A stretch of DNA of 64,000 bases from Lenzites betulinus (lineage: Eukaryota; Basidiomycota; Agaricomycetes; Polyporales; Polyporaceae), in NCBI GenBank assembly GCA_022264855.1, contig JABYQU010000006.1, forward strand, positions 744,001-808,000, read 5' to 3'. The position numbers and the translations under genes were made by a program. The notes under the pieces are model-generated. The model was given only the letters and a program-made list of their open reading frames with translations. It ran no database searches and was not told the origin of the DNA. Each line of letters begins with the position of its first letter. Within the stretch, counting starts at the first letter, position 1. This document shows, in pieces, positions 11,078 to 23,209 of the stretch.

Positions 11078-11919
11078 TGTACTTAATATCTGTTTCCGCT
11101 CAATATAACTTCACGTGGTTGCACCGGCCAGACGCCCTCGTCCGTGCGCGACATCTTCCCGCTCCCGCGCCCTCGTTTCTCTACAGTGCCCATGATAAAA
11201 CCCGATTCCTAAAGTGGGGTCGGAACATCTAATCGGAATTGAATCACTCGGGGATATCCGAGCGTGATCGCTCGACGAGCGCCAAAACTCCACATTCAGC
11301 GCCAAGGACACAACACACCAACCGCCCCATTCCGGCGGTTGTCCCGAACGTCTTCTCAGAATCTCAGGTCCTTCTTTTTATATCCATCGCAGCCCGATCC
11401 AATGAGCAAGATTCTGCCCGCATCTCCCACCTCTGCGCTCATTTTATGCGGGAACTGCAATGCCACTTGCTCCCTGAAGTCTACTGCCTCCGCCCACCTG
11501 GCCCTCAGCTCTCGCGCCGGCAGCGATGCCAGCATCCTGTCCACTGCGACTGTCACTTCGGTTTACAGGTTCAGTGCCATGAATCTTAATAACGTGGCCT
11601 CTTCCGTCTCATAAACCATCTGCGGAGCGGGAACCTAGGGGCAGCTCTCCTGAGATTAGTCGACATTTCCTGTTCCCTCATATTCCACGTGCTGATTATT
11701 GCTGAAATAGACCCAAGGGGCACTCCGCCGTGCTGCCGTGCCCCCAGTGCTGTGTTCTTCACGGATGCATATGTGGCGTAGACTACACGTCCCTATCTAA
11801 CAGCTGGATGCATGCCACAGTTATGCTATCAACCCCGCGTCAGGTATGCTAGGATATGTACACGGACATAGTCAGCAATTAGCGATGCTCTGATGGTCGT
11901 GCACTGACGACATAAGGTG

Positions 11920-13060
11920 CGTCTGCAGACGAGGAACTGAGCGCGAGCCAGGGCCCCGGGATCAAAGTCGCGACCCCCGTCGGCATTGTCCTCGACCAAC
12001 TCGTGTTTAGCGGACTTACAGATGTCTTCGGGCGAAAATGCATTTGTACGTCTCCTATTGCTCTATATCCATTTAGCTGCGCCTCACAATTTGATTTGTG
12101 GTCCTCCCAGACGGCTACGAGCTCATACTGATGGTCGTCGCGTCCTTCGGGCAGGCCCTGGCGGGGAAGGCGCACCGCGTGAACATCATTGGGGTGCTCA
12201 TCGTCTGGCGGCTCGTTATGGGCCTCGGGGTCGGCGGCTCCGTCATCATCGCCGAGTTCTCGTCAGAATGCATCCGCGGGCGCATCATGATTGCCGTCGG
12301 CGTGAATTGGCGTGAATTGGGGCCGAAAATAACTGGGTCAGCATTTCGCCCATTTCGCCGCTTCTCATCTCCAAACTCATAGTAGAAATGTATGTCTGAC
12401 CTTTACGCAGCCGCCGCGCTGGTTGCGTTCATCGCCTCTGAAGTATACAAAGACACTCCTCTAGCAGACGACCCGTGCATGCTGCCACACGTGTAGTCGA
12501 CGTGGTGGCTGCTCATCGGGCTCAGCGCAGGATGTCCCTAGTATCGTGGTGGTGGGGGCGTGCGCACGGACTCGGACGTGGAGGATGGCGGACACGCGCG
12601 TACGTGCCACCCTGGGCGTCAACGCGCGATTTCGCGGCGTACCTTTAGAAGAGGGAGAATTTAGTCCCGCTCCTGGGAATGTGTATGTGTGGTTTTCTAT
12701 CGACGTAAGCCGCTCCTTCCGATGTCTGCAAACTGTCGCATGGAGAAGCTGACAGGAGCTGCCGGTATATGTCGCATTTCTGGGCTTCGACTCCTAGTGC
12801 ATCGCGAACTTCTTTTCCAACTTCGTGCCGAACGCAACCGTCTCCGTCTTCTCTGAGGAGGGGGGGAAGTCATTCACTACGCGCTATCGCTCGACTGCGT
12901 TTGAAATCGCAGTGGCAGGCGGCAAGCATGGCGTGATTGCGGGTGTCGCGGTGCAGCCGGATTCACCGTGTACGATTAGGGATTGTAGCTCAGCGCAGAG
13001 GACGTGGTGAGCAAAGGCGTCGCGTTGTGGCTCGTGGGGATGCCAGTAAAAGGGTTCAGC
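11920..13060 (+). pseudogene. Decayed inorganic phosphate permease (PHO84-type MFS)
   Basis: Three blocks in order match PHO84-type H+/phosphate symporters. The first is GIKVATPVGIVLDQLVFSG...DVFGRK at 11960-12050, then, past an intron-like gap, ILMVVASFGQALAG and IIGVLIVWRLVMGLGVGG at 12110-12260. The third is CIANFF...PNATVSVFSEEG and TTRYRSTAFEIAVAGGKHGVIA at 12800-12950, equivalent to the ANFFxNFGPNxTTFxxPxExFPTRYRSTAHGISAAxGKxGAI region. Between them are stops and frameshifts, and the central loop and several membrane segments are missing or unreadable. The membrane-transport role is that of the family; this copy cannot be functional. Confidence 0.75.
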
Positions 13061-13548
13061 GACTTGGGAGCTGACACCGCGCTCAGCATACACAACCTCT
13101 GTTGCACATCCAGAATTGTCACTCACATAAGGTTCGAAGCAAGTTTTTACCCGCCTTAACGCCCCTCTTTGATAGAATCACGGTTCCTCACACGCGTCTT
13201 GGGGGGTAGCAGCTTTTTCGGAAGTGCCGCGTTCGGGGCGGGATCTTTGGAAAGGGTGGCTGTGGCCTGAGGGCTGGCGCGGGGCAAAGACGGCGTAAGT
13301 CAGGCCCCTTGAGATCACGAGCGCGACCTATACCAGGAGCGTGGAGAGTATACACGCAACGCCGATGAAAACGTAGATGGGGTATATGTTGAGCACCACG
13401 GAAGCGATTATGACGTACGGTACCGCCGCTGAACGAGGGCGCCTATACCACGTTTGCTATACACTCTGGCCATAACCAACAACTTGAATTACACCAACTA
13501 GAACACCATCGAGGGAGCAGAACATGGCAAAGTACATAGTAGCACTAG
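13061..13548. other. Intergenic, no gene recognised
   Basis: No supported exon was found. One minus-strand hydrophobic open stretch (about 13450-13340) was seen but ends at a stop and has no supported flanking exon. Confidence 0.3.
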
Positions 13549-14900
13549 TCAGGCACTAGACACCGACAAGTAACGCCTATAATACAGGCCCCTAACGTTC
13601 CATGAGAAACCAGCAGGATTAGCAACCCCCTCAGAATTCATATAAGAGGCCTCGTTGCTTACCAGTAGTTCCAACGGGATCAGACGGCGCTGCTTGCGTC
13701 TGCTACGGTATACAGTCCAAGTCTCCTTCGTCACCCAACTGGGATCGCCGTTGCGTTGAATATTCAGACGCCGTTCGGAATCTGAGGGCTGCTTGTCGCC
13801 CGCGCGTACAGACACCCAAATGCTACTGGAGTTGAGGACCCACGACTTGGATCTTCCGGTGCGTTCATCGACGTGGATGTAGATGGTATCCACCGTGGCC
13901 GCCAACGAGGAAGGTGGGTGAGAGACCTCGTATCGTCCAGAGGTTTTGTACCACACTGTTTCACCCTTACCGCCGCGAATGTCCTTCGCATTCCTGAAGT
14001 GATCCCAGTCTGTGGCGTGCTGTGTCGCAAGATTAGGAGAGGGCTGCGTTGATTTCACGCCATCCTGGCTCATGTCGATGATTGTGTTGTGCGGGGAACC
14101 GCTAAGCGAGGGCGAGGGGCTCACGTTACTCGCATCGATAGAAGGAAACGCCTGATTGTCGACAGCTCCGCGAATCCTTGATGGTGAGCTGAAGTCGATG
14201 AAAGGGAGCGGGGCGGAACGAGTGGAGTGACGACCAGGAGGAGGAGGATCTAGAGAGGGCGATAGCAGAGCTGCATCCGAATTGATGAGTGTTGGCTGGG
14301 ATGCTGTGATCGTATCGCAATTGTCCGAGAGAGAGCTCTCCGAAGGGCCTGCTGGCCAAGGAGTACCCTTCGTGTTAGCGATGTGCGCCTTTGATACTGA
14401 CAATCACAACGCAACTCACCCGTCAGTGAGACACCCTCCCCATTCTCAATGACAGGACCCTCGAGGGAGGAACGTAGCAGCTGCTCGTCCACACACGGGT
14501 TTGATGAACGACTGCATGAACGTGAGGAAGTTATGCTACCTGAAGTGAGAATCGGCGTGAGAAGTTATCCAAGATTTACGTAGATCGAGGATAGTATGAG
14601 CTCACCAACGCAATCAGACTCAGCGGCAGGAACCAAGGGCTCAGAATGCGCAACGAATGGAGGGGCTGGAGATGACGCAGGCGGTTGAACGTCTTGAATC
14701 ATATCCGCGTCCAAGTTGCTGCTTTCATTTTCAGCTGCACGGCGTAAGTTTATATACACAGTATATGCCACATATCCGTGGTGAGCTCACATATTGTATG
14801 GAGCTCGGACACGGATTGCAGACTATCGTCGCGTTCAAGCCCTTGGTCGTTGCCGGAGATATTGTGGCGTTCTGCCTCTCTGAGCTCAAGATCTTGAAAG
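13549..14900 (-). CDS. Orphan protein with C-terminal domain ending in GDPSWV-type motif
   Basis: Minus-strand exons, from the right: about 14876-14785 (LELREAERHNISGNDQ), 14746-14607 (SENESSNLDADM...), 14545-14421 (SITSSRSCSRSSNPCVDEQ), and 14355-13549. The introns use GTGAGC/GTGAGT donors and keep phase; the third has a GCTAAC branch sequence. After a Ser/Pro-rich region the terminal exon has WDHFRNAKDIRGG, VWYKTSGRYEVSHPPSS, IYIHVDE...SWVLNSSS and RRLNIQRNGDPSWVTKETW. The same arrangement ends the protein encoded at 23210-24469. No membrane segment is seen in the visible part. The first exon was not found. Function unknown. Confidence 0.6.
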
Positions 14901-15534
14901 AGGGAAAAACGCCTGCGGTTGGGATAGGAGCTCTGCGGGACGTGTACGTGAATAACAGCTTAAAAAGTGGTGGCTCTGGAGTGGCGGGGAGTGAATACCT
15001 TCCATGTGGTTAGGGCTATGTCATGTGCGGCCGTTCGTTTATGGTCCCAAATTAACGTCCGGCGACGGCGTATACTGGTAGACATCACTGGTGCGCGGCG
15101 AGACGAAAGGTAAACAGATTTAAGGAGCTCCACGCAGAAGATCTAGGTGATATATATTATTTGGCCAGCCAAAGCAGAATATCCTGTCGACGATGTCTAT
15201 CAAGGCTTTGACGTTCACAGCGCCGGCCTTGGGCTGCCTTGGGCGGCAGCCCCTCATAAGTATGCCCAATGCGTGAATATAAGCGCGCATCCTTTCTTAA
15301 CGTTGCGCCCCGCTTTGGTGCGCGTTTGGCGGGACTATGACACTGCGTGCCAATGGCATTTACATCGCGGATGTTCTCGACCAATGAGCGTTGAACTCTC
15401 GTCCTCATCACGCGATTATTGCATGACCATTTGCGGGCTCGGACGAGATGGGGAAAGTGAAGAGCCCGTGCCACGCGTGAACAAGGGAAAGAATTACAGA
15501 GTACAAGAGAAATCACACCGCGAGTGGTTGGCTA
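14901..15534. other. Spacer between the orphan gene and the Tnp2 gene
   Basis: It may contain the missing 5' exon(s) of the orphan gene at 13549-14900 and the 3' end of the Tnp2 element. No CACTA-type terminal repeat was found here by eye. Confidence 0.3.
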
Positions 15535-18500
15535 CTACAAAAAGCCCAGTGGCTCATGCTCATCTGCTCCCCACTGTTCGCCTGACTCAGACTCAGCTGG
15601 TAGGTCCATGTCGCGTTCGTTGACTTCGCCGCTCGGATGATGCTTCAACAACCGCACACTCTGTTGATTACATTTAGCATATAACGTCACAATACGAGAA
15701 CGTTTTGCACACCTTGTCCAGGGGAAGAACATGTACGCATGCAGCCTGTATGTCCGGACTGAGATCCACTAGGGTCCGAGCGAAGTGCGAGATGATATCG
15801 TCTTCGGTGATGATCACACTAGGTAAGTACGTTGCGTAGTACAATCGGCCGCCCACGTAAGGGTAGCGCCGGTAAGGGTCGCGTTGGCCGTCCTCGGACG
15901 ATAGCTCTTGTAAGGGGGAGACGAGGAGGTAGACGCTCTCACTCCAGTCGCCTCGATCGTCTCGCACTCGGTAAGAGAATATTTTTTCGATACGACCTGC
16001 AGCCTGGCCGGAGGATGTGGAAGTTTGGTAGATGATGTTGCTGTCCTTGGGAGAGTCGGATGCGCTGAGAAATGAAACTCCTCGAGAGGCTGTGCTGCGG
16101 CGGTAAAAAGCACGATTCGACAGTTGTTGAAGCCCAGGCGTGCGACGCGAGATCCTCATATCGACGAAGCGCTCTTGCCCAACCTGGGCGTTAAGGAAGT
16201 CGACGAGGGTTTTGAAGCATAGATCGTCCAGCACAATTTGCTTGGGTGGCCTCCGATCTGGATTACGTGGCCCGACTCCAAGGAGCGTCGATTCTCGCAT
16301 TCTGGTGCCTCGGCGATCCTCGGACTTTGAAGCATCGAACGCATCCACGAGCTCATGAACGTTCTCGCGTATCTGTTCATTACCAAGCAGAGTTCGAAGG
16401 TTTGCGGCACGGCAGGTATGTTTCATGTAAGTCACCTCCAATTCACCTGGAAATGCACGGCAAGAGCAATGAGCGAATGTCATCGAAAACCTGAGGTACA
16501 TACCAAACCGCATGTTGGTATTGTTGCGCTGCAGAAGATAGTTCATACGCTCTGAGAAGAATGTCCGAATCGAGTGCAACGGCCCAAACAAGCGAAGGAA
16601 GAAGGGGATATGGAGAGAGTTGTGCTGATTAGGAGTGATGTTTATGTTGTAGAGCTCTCTTGCAGTCCGAAGATATCGCAGAGCAGCTTCTTCGTACACC
16701 TTGATAGCCTCCTCGGACATCTCCAGCATGCCGCCGATCACTACCTCCGTAACGAGATCCATGAAGTTGTCGAGCATCTGTTTTGGTCTCCCGCCCTGTC
16801 GACCCCATATACGGATGAGGATGATCGGGAGGTTTATGACACAAAGGATGTGCCATTGATCTGCACTCAGCTTCCCCCGCGCCTTCGTTCCAACATTTGT
16901 CGGGACGCGATCAACCCATGAAGGAAGTTCAGTGAATGGAAGCTCAGCGTGTATGCGACCGAGCATGGTGCGCCCCAGAACAGTCCCTCCAGTGTGATCG
17001 GTTTGCGGACTCGGCAGCGGCTCTGGCGGTGGACGCTGTACCCGGGAGTTCGGCTGAACCTGATGAAGATGAGCAAACAAGACGTGTCACGATCCGGATC
17101 TCACTGCTGACCTGTTCACGTTGCTCGAATCGTGCCAGGCCGCGTGGCAATGCTTGTATCGACACGTTAGGAGTGCTTTCTCTCTAAACTCGACCCGGTT
17201 GAGCAGTCGATCACACGGTATGGGGCGACGCAACGACAGGACTTACCCATTGGATGAGTCGGTTCACTAGCTCCTCTTTGCGACCGGAAGCACTCAGCTG
17301 GTACCTTTCGCACAGCGTAACGAACACGTCTGCGTTGAACTTCGACTTCAAGGTTGCTAAGGAGTTGCCGGATAGGAGGGCTACCTCCGCTGCAGCTGCG
17401 TCACGGCGGCGACCACTCGTCCTGGGTTCCTCCGCCCGGGCACGCGTGGTGATATGAGATGGAGATGGCGGCGTGTCTTCAACATTGGCAGAGCTTTGAG
17501 CGTTCGACAAGCCGGGTTGTGCCACTTCGATACCCTCGCGCTGCCGCTATTCATCGATAAGTCAACGGAAGAGGTCCTCAGCGTTAGAAGCAGCGCTACT
17601 CACCCACTCTAGTAAAAGCTGGACAAGATGGGCTTTTGTGCTCTTGCCACGTTGTATTCCGATCGCGGAGCACAAGTGAATGAGTACAGCTCGCTTGCAT
17701 GACATGAGTTGTGCTTCGGTACCCGAGTACAGTCGATCGAAGGCCGTTGAGATCTCTTCGTCTGAGGGTTCAGGAACGCCCTGCCCTTCCGTAGAATCTT
17801 CTGTGGCGTCTTCAGCTGCGATATTCATACCCCATATCCGCCGACAGTGGTGCTTGAGGAGCCCCAGGTAATGGTTATGCATGGAGTCGATGACTGTGTA
17901 GCGGACAGGGTCCCAGTACGGAAGGTCCAAGAGTGCAGACCACCTTACGCTGTTTTCTTCGAACGCGGCTTTGCGAAGCGACGCCGAAGGTTTATCCTTC
18001 CACGCTTCAGCGGCTGCACGATGCTCAGCGCCAGAATAAGGGGGCCATGTGGAGGGATCGAGGTTGTTGATGTCCACCTTGAGCAAGCGACACATGCTAC
18101 AAAAGAATTTGGCAGAATAGTGACCAAACCCCGCTGCTTGACGAGCTGCGGGGAGATCGCAGACGAGAGGCACTAAGGCACAGCGAACCAGTCGGCCCAT
18201 AGCATACTTCGCTGTACGAGAGAAGAACACCCCAGTATGCCAGAGAACGAGTAGCTGATCAACGAGAGGTTTGAGGAAGTGGTTGAGCTGATCGAGAGAG
18301 GGCTTGTGTGGTCCAGGAATGACGCCCACTAGACACATGTTCTCAGGAAGGTAGCGAAGGCGAGGAGGTATGTTGAACAAGTACAAGTAGATCGCGGTAA
18401 CCGTGACCTGTTGCTTGGCTTGCTTGGACTGGAATGGATTGAAGCCATCGATGGAGAGGCCAAAGATCAAACGACCCTCGCCCGGCGGAGCGTCGATGAA

Positions 18501-20193
18501 GGGGATACCGTCTTTCTTGAGATCGCGAAATACGGGCGCATCCCAGACATCCGACATCACAGGTGGGCATGCTCCGGAAGCTTGTTCGAGTGGTGCGTCC
18601 ATGAGATCCTCCATACCCGGCCGAACGACCAAGCGACCGAGCCATTCATTGACGTCCTGATGGAGATATACGCGAATAGGAAAGGATAACGTCTTGCCGC
18701 GAATGGTGCGAGATCGCCACAGGCTGGCGCCACAAGGCTCGCTGTTAGGCGCCTCCCTGTTGCTGCACGTCGAAGGATACGGACGAGCGGCGTAGAGTGC
18801 GAAGCATACCGGGCAGCATACATATGAGTGAACCACGGGATCTAGGTCCAATCGTCCCAGAATAGTGCGTATATCGACGGGGAGAGAATCGGCACAGGTA
18901 CGGTCCTTGGGTGCTCCAAATCGTATCTCGCTGATTCGTACAAGGGATCGCAATCCTACGAGAAGTATTCTTGTGGCTCGCCTCGGGACACGGTAGATGA
19001 GGTACATCAGTAGAGCGGTGATGTGGTGGACAATGAGCGTGGGATCGGACAAGAACGGAGGATATATGAAGTGGCGGCCTGAAGATAGCGTTGTTAGCAA
19101 TCGCCCTTGAAGGGTGATACAGATACGTACTCGTATCAACATAGCCCGCGTTCGAAGAATCGACCTGCACTCGGTGGTGCCGTTGTCTGCTCCATTCGCC
19201 TTCCTTATGAATTTGCATGCGTGCCCATTCCTGACGGAGAAGAGCGCATGTCTCCTCGCATTTTCCGTGCAACGCGGGAATATCCATGGAGGCAATGGCT
19301 GTGACCTCGCGGAACATGAGGAGTAGCCACTCCTCCTGCTCCAAGAAACCTTCATTACATGTCTCCTTAGGATCGAGCGCATGGATACCCGCGTTGTGAT
19401 CGATGTTGTCATCGATGTCAATAGCCGTGTAGATCTGTGGATCCCTGACATCCTTGATGAACACGAGAGGCCCACTGTAGGAGTATGCGCGCAAGCGGCT
19501 ATTGAGATACAACTCAAGGAAGTCAAGGTCTTCTGTGGCATTTGCGACGGTGAAATCGTGGTTGGGAAGAGAGGAAGCGGATGCGTCGATCGGAGATATC
19601 GCTTCGCTTGGCGTGGGGGAAGCCACAGGCAGCTGGTTGACGGCACTTTGAGAAGGGGAAGCTTGGTCGAAACCCGTGTGCCCCTGGACGACCTCGCGGA
19701 TGGGGGGCGCCATGGTACACAATGGCTGTCCGTCGTAATCGAAACCCTGTTCCGCAAGTAGGTCCTCCAGCTCAGTGTCTTCAGCGCGACGTCGACTTGT
19801 ACGCCCACGTCCTGTTGCAGAAAGTTTACAGGGTTAGTCAAGAGCGTAAATAGTCTTCCCTACCAGAACCTACCTCTATTCCGGGCCGAGGGCACTTTAT
19901 CCAAAGTCAACAGCTCCTCCAAATCCTCCGATGAAGGCGCAAACGCTGGTTATGCGTGGATGAGATTCAAACTTCGAAGGCGTGAGGACGTGATGATACA
20001 TACTGGGCGTAGTGGTTCGCAATGAACCACCTGGCAATGCATACCGGACAGAGAGCGTAGACATACTCTGTATGCCAATGGCGGCTAAAGTGAAGTTGTG
20101 GTCTAATGGGCTCCGTCGGAAGGTGTCGAAGTATACGCTAGTGCGCAGACGCTTGGTCTTCGGCATTAGATGTCGGCGTCGAAGCTCCCGCAA
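15535..20193 (-). CDS. Tnp2-type CACTA transposase with embedded SAP domain
   Basis: From the right: a poorly settled 5' exon (about 20193-20000), then SEDLEELLTLDKV, an acidic exon (TELEDLLAEQGFDYDGQPL) and the core exon (about 19079-17600). The core holds the Transposase_21 signature: RLIFGLSIDGFNPF, LPENMCLVGVIPGPHKPSLD, a Cys-containing FFCSMCRLLKVD, and VIDSMHNHYLGLLKHHCRRIW. Next come an exon with a SAP-type motif (FVTLCERYQLSASGRKEELVNRLIQW, 17330-17250), a short RESTPNVS exon, and the C-terminal Tnp2 half (GKLSADQWH, NQHNSLHIPFFLRLFGPLHSIRTFFSERMNYLLQRNNTN). The last exon ends at 15535 after a GTGTGC-CAACAG intron. Every join checked keeps frame without stops, so the gene looks intact. 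Tnp2 enzymes move CACTA/Plavaka-type elements. The start codon is uncertain. Confidence 0.8.
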
Positions 20194-20461
20194 TACGTCC
20201 GAGATCTTCCAGTTGAGATTTAACGCTGTTTTAGCATACTGTCATGAGCGATACGCATGGGATACGAATAGGCTTACGCCCGGCAAGGATACTCACTGAT
20301 AGGCACTGTGGAGCTCGCCACGCCGGCCACAAATATTGTGACGGATGCTGGGGCGGACATGCGGCGGAGGTGGGCATTTTTTTGTATTCGAGGGACAACC
20401 CCACGCAATACAGGGTGCACTATACATGAGGGTATGAGCATCATACGCTGGCTCAGGCGCT

Positions 20462-20866
20462 CTACAGCAGGATCTTACGCAGCATGACCCCGGATAGTGC
20501 GATGAAGTCGATGATCAGAGTGATACATAACACCAAGGCGGCCCATCCATCCGTGACATCCAACACAAGCATGACCCATTGAATGAAGCATAGAATTGTC
20601 GCGAGCACGAGTAGAGCGCTGAGGGCAAGCAACAACAGGGCAGTATACCTTAGCCGGTGGCTGGCGAGCTTGCGACGGGACCACCGGCGTAAAAAGCGTT
20701 GGCGGACCTCTACGAGGCGCCGCATCGTTGGTTTTTCCGGTGTTGAAATAGCAGTTTCGCAGAACGATCGAGGTGCAAGGAACAAGACACCGTTGGACGA
20801 AGGGAATGTTGAAGCTTGAAGTGCCGCCGTAAGTATTAAAGTAATTAAGATTGTTATTTGATGCAT
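20462..20866 (-). CDS. Small membrane protein (134 aa)
   Basis: A single open frame with an N-terminal hydrophobic segment (ILITLILTAALQAS, signal peptide or anchor), a basic middle (MRRLVEVRQRFLRRWSRRKL) and two close hydrophobic spans near the C-terminus (LLLLALSALLVLATILCF and ALVLCITLIIDFIALSG). The charge pattern is sensible for membrane insertion. It is not recognised. Its neighbour downstream on the same strand encodes a tail-anchored WD40 protein. Confidence 0.5.
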   Translation of the reverse strand: MHQITILITLILTAALQASTFPSSNGVLFLAPRSFCETAISTPEKPTMRRLVEVRQRFLRRWSRRKLASHRLRYTALLLLALSALLVLATILCFIQWVMLVLDVTDGWAALVLCITLIIDFIALSGVMLRKILL

Positions 20867-21243
20867 TTGGAAATTAATAGCATCTAGCGGCGCCTAGTCC
20901 CACGTCGGAGCCTTGCAAACTCGTTCACAGACGAGCTGGATTGTACTGTCCATGTCAACCCCACTCATGTACCTGTCCTGCATATATTCGACCGTCGAAA
21001 GGCTGTAACACGAGTGTATATGACAGAATACATGAGGGACGGGAGATATATCATGGGATGCGCGAGGGTGGGAGGGCGTTCTGACGTCGGCTGGTGCCCC
21101 TGTTCCGCAGTGCTTCTAACAGCACATGGTAAAGAGAATCAATTTCGGTACACAGGTACCTCACTTGATCTCGGCATGTTTGTACAATCGAAGCCGCGAA
21201 CTCCTGGTAAGTGTATACACATGGCTTCCTCAATGTGATGATG

Positions 21244-22990
21244 CTAGAGCGTATAGGTATCACGTACCTGGTACGAGAACAGATTACGTGAAGAGCCTGG
21301 TGCGTCCTAATTTGAAGTTAGTAAGTCGTCCAGAATCGAGGCTCCATGACACGTACCAGTGAGCGTATTCCGGGTCGGACCCAAAACGCAACGGGGATGA
21401 GCGTTGCAACGATGAGACACAGCCACGAGAAAGCGTGTAGCATCCGACCAATGCGCGCGAGGAAGTTAGGTTCAGTGGCCTCAGAGGCGGAGACGTTCGG
21501 CAATCGGCGCTCCTTGCTGTGTCTGACCGGGGGTTTGTGCCAGATCATTACAGACGTTTCAGGGCCGGCTTCAGAAGTGCCGAAAGCCACAAACTCGACA
21601 TTCTTAGTAGTGCGGCCCCATGCGGCCTGCCCCCGGCCGTGGTCAGGAGGGAAAGTTGAAATTGGCTGATTCAAACTCACAATTGCTTGGACAATATCGT
21701 CTGGAATACACATCAATAATAACCATCCAACAGACGATAACGCATACTCACTTTGGGCGATCAGGACTTGTTCATGTTTGGCAGTCTGAATATTATATAT
21801 GCGCACTTCTCCGCACGAGGTCCCCATGAGAAGTTGATGTTCTCCGATGAAAGCGACGGGAAGGGGTACGTTTACCCGCACGCGGACTGGAATCGTACGA
21901 ATGTGAGTTTGATCACGAACGTCATACAGGTCAAACCCGTCGTGTAGATTGGAAACCGCGATGATTTGACCGTCGGGGGACAACGATGAACGCCCTCTGT
22001 ATAGCATTAGTACGTAGAGCGGTCTTCGCGCTTCTGGGTAAGGAGCTCACATTCGCGCTGTCCTCGGTCTGATTTTCCATAGAAATTGTCCCTTTGAGAC
22101 ATTCCAGTAACTGAAGGCGAGTTCAGAAACGGAGCAAACAGTCACACCCGCTGTACTTACTGGATGCCGTGGTGAAGATAGCTGATGATGATTGCGGCGC
22201 CGTTATCCGTCAGGTGTACTGAGCGAACGGACATAGACGTGTCGCCTTTTACAGGATCGACATCCTGAGGATTCGGGACAGCTATCCTCCAAGAAATGGC
22301 TGAAAGCGTAAGTCAAGGGACTGGGATGTAGGGAAAGGACCTGGGCTGCGCTTACATTGTTTCAAGTTGACCCACATTTCTACCGTGTCGCCCGCACACG
22401 TTACTACATGTCCAGAAGAATCATCCGCAACGATCTCTTCGATCGGACTATGACCTCTAGGACGCCAAACTTGTACGCCGATCTTCCATTTACGCTTCAG
22501 TGGGAATTAGCATCACAGTCGTAAGGAAATAATGAAGGCACATACCTGCTCCAGCTCCAGGACTATGCCTTCTCCATCGCCCAGTCCGACAAGAAGCGTG
22601 AGTCTCCCGCCTCCAACCCACCTAAGAGCGGTGACTGGAGCAGGCACTTGGATTTTGTCCATTTTCCGCTCATGATGGACCTCACAGATCATGAGCGCCG
22701 CGTCGTCACCACCGCTAGCTAGATACTGTCCATCGGGGGAGAACGCAAGAGCATTGACAGAATCACTGTGCTCCAGAAGACGAAAAGAGAACGTAAAAAG
22801 AGACATAACGAAGGAACACCTGAAGCGTCTGTTGGTGAGCAATGGTTGACCGGTGAGGCCTTGAAGCTTGAAGCTTTAAAGCTGGAGGGTGACCGTTCGC
22901 TGCCAGCTGGAGGCGTGGCCAGGATCAGCCTCGTGCTCGTTCGCGATTACCTGTATCGGCTGGGCGCTTGCTTAAGACTCGAACGGAAGA
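21244..22990 (-). CDS. WD40-repeat protein with C-terminal membrane anchor (1)
   Basis: Minus-strand exons include SVNALAFSPDGQYLASGGDDAALMI...VTALRWVGGG (22755-22550), a stretch through 22450-22080 with GHVVTCAG-like WD text, and RSSLSPDGQIIAVSNLHDGFDLYDVRDQTHI...GEHQLLMGTSCGEVRIYNIQ (22000-21760). These are WD/beta-propeller blades. The exon from about 21705 ends with RIGRMLHAFSWLCLIVATLIPVAFWV, a single membrane span, then a short tail completed by a last exon stopping at 21244. A tail anchor would leave the propeller in the cytosol. The start codon near 22990 is not certain. It resembles the gene at 24669-26204 in plan, suggesting paralogues. Confidence 0.65.
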
Positions 22991-23209
22991 GTGAGAACAG
23001 GGCTCGAGTAAGCACAGGGCTCGAGTGAGCACAACCGAGCCACAACCATCATATTATGGAAAGAGACCGCAGCGTAGAGAAGACAATATAAAGGATCGGC
23101 ATGGGTCAAGACAAAAACTCGGCGTAATGGGGAGCTAATAACGACCGATGTTTGAAAAACAAGGGATACGACGCATGGAGGAAAGCTTAAGCCGGCCCTC
23201 AGGGCGAGG

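Noticed and set aside
13320..13450. Minus-strand hydrophobic stretch (VIIASVVLNIYPIYVFIGVA...)
   Set aside because: It resembles a membrane span but meets a stop and has no supported flanking exon or splice sites; too little to call a gene.
13520..13565. CACTAGTCAGGCACTAG as a possible CACTA terminal repeat for the Tnp2 element
   Set aside because: It overlaps the end of an apparently real gene, and no matching inverted copy was found beyond 20 kb.
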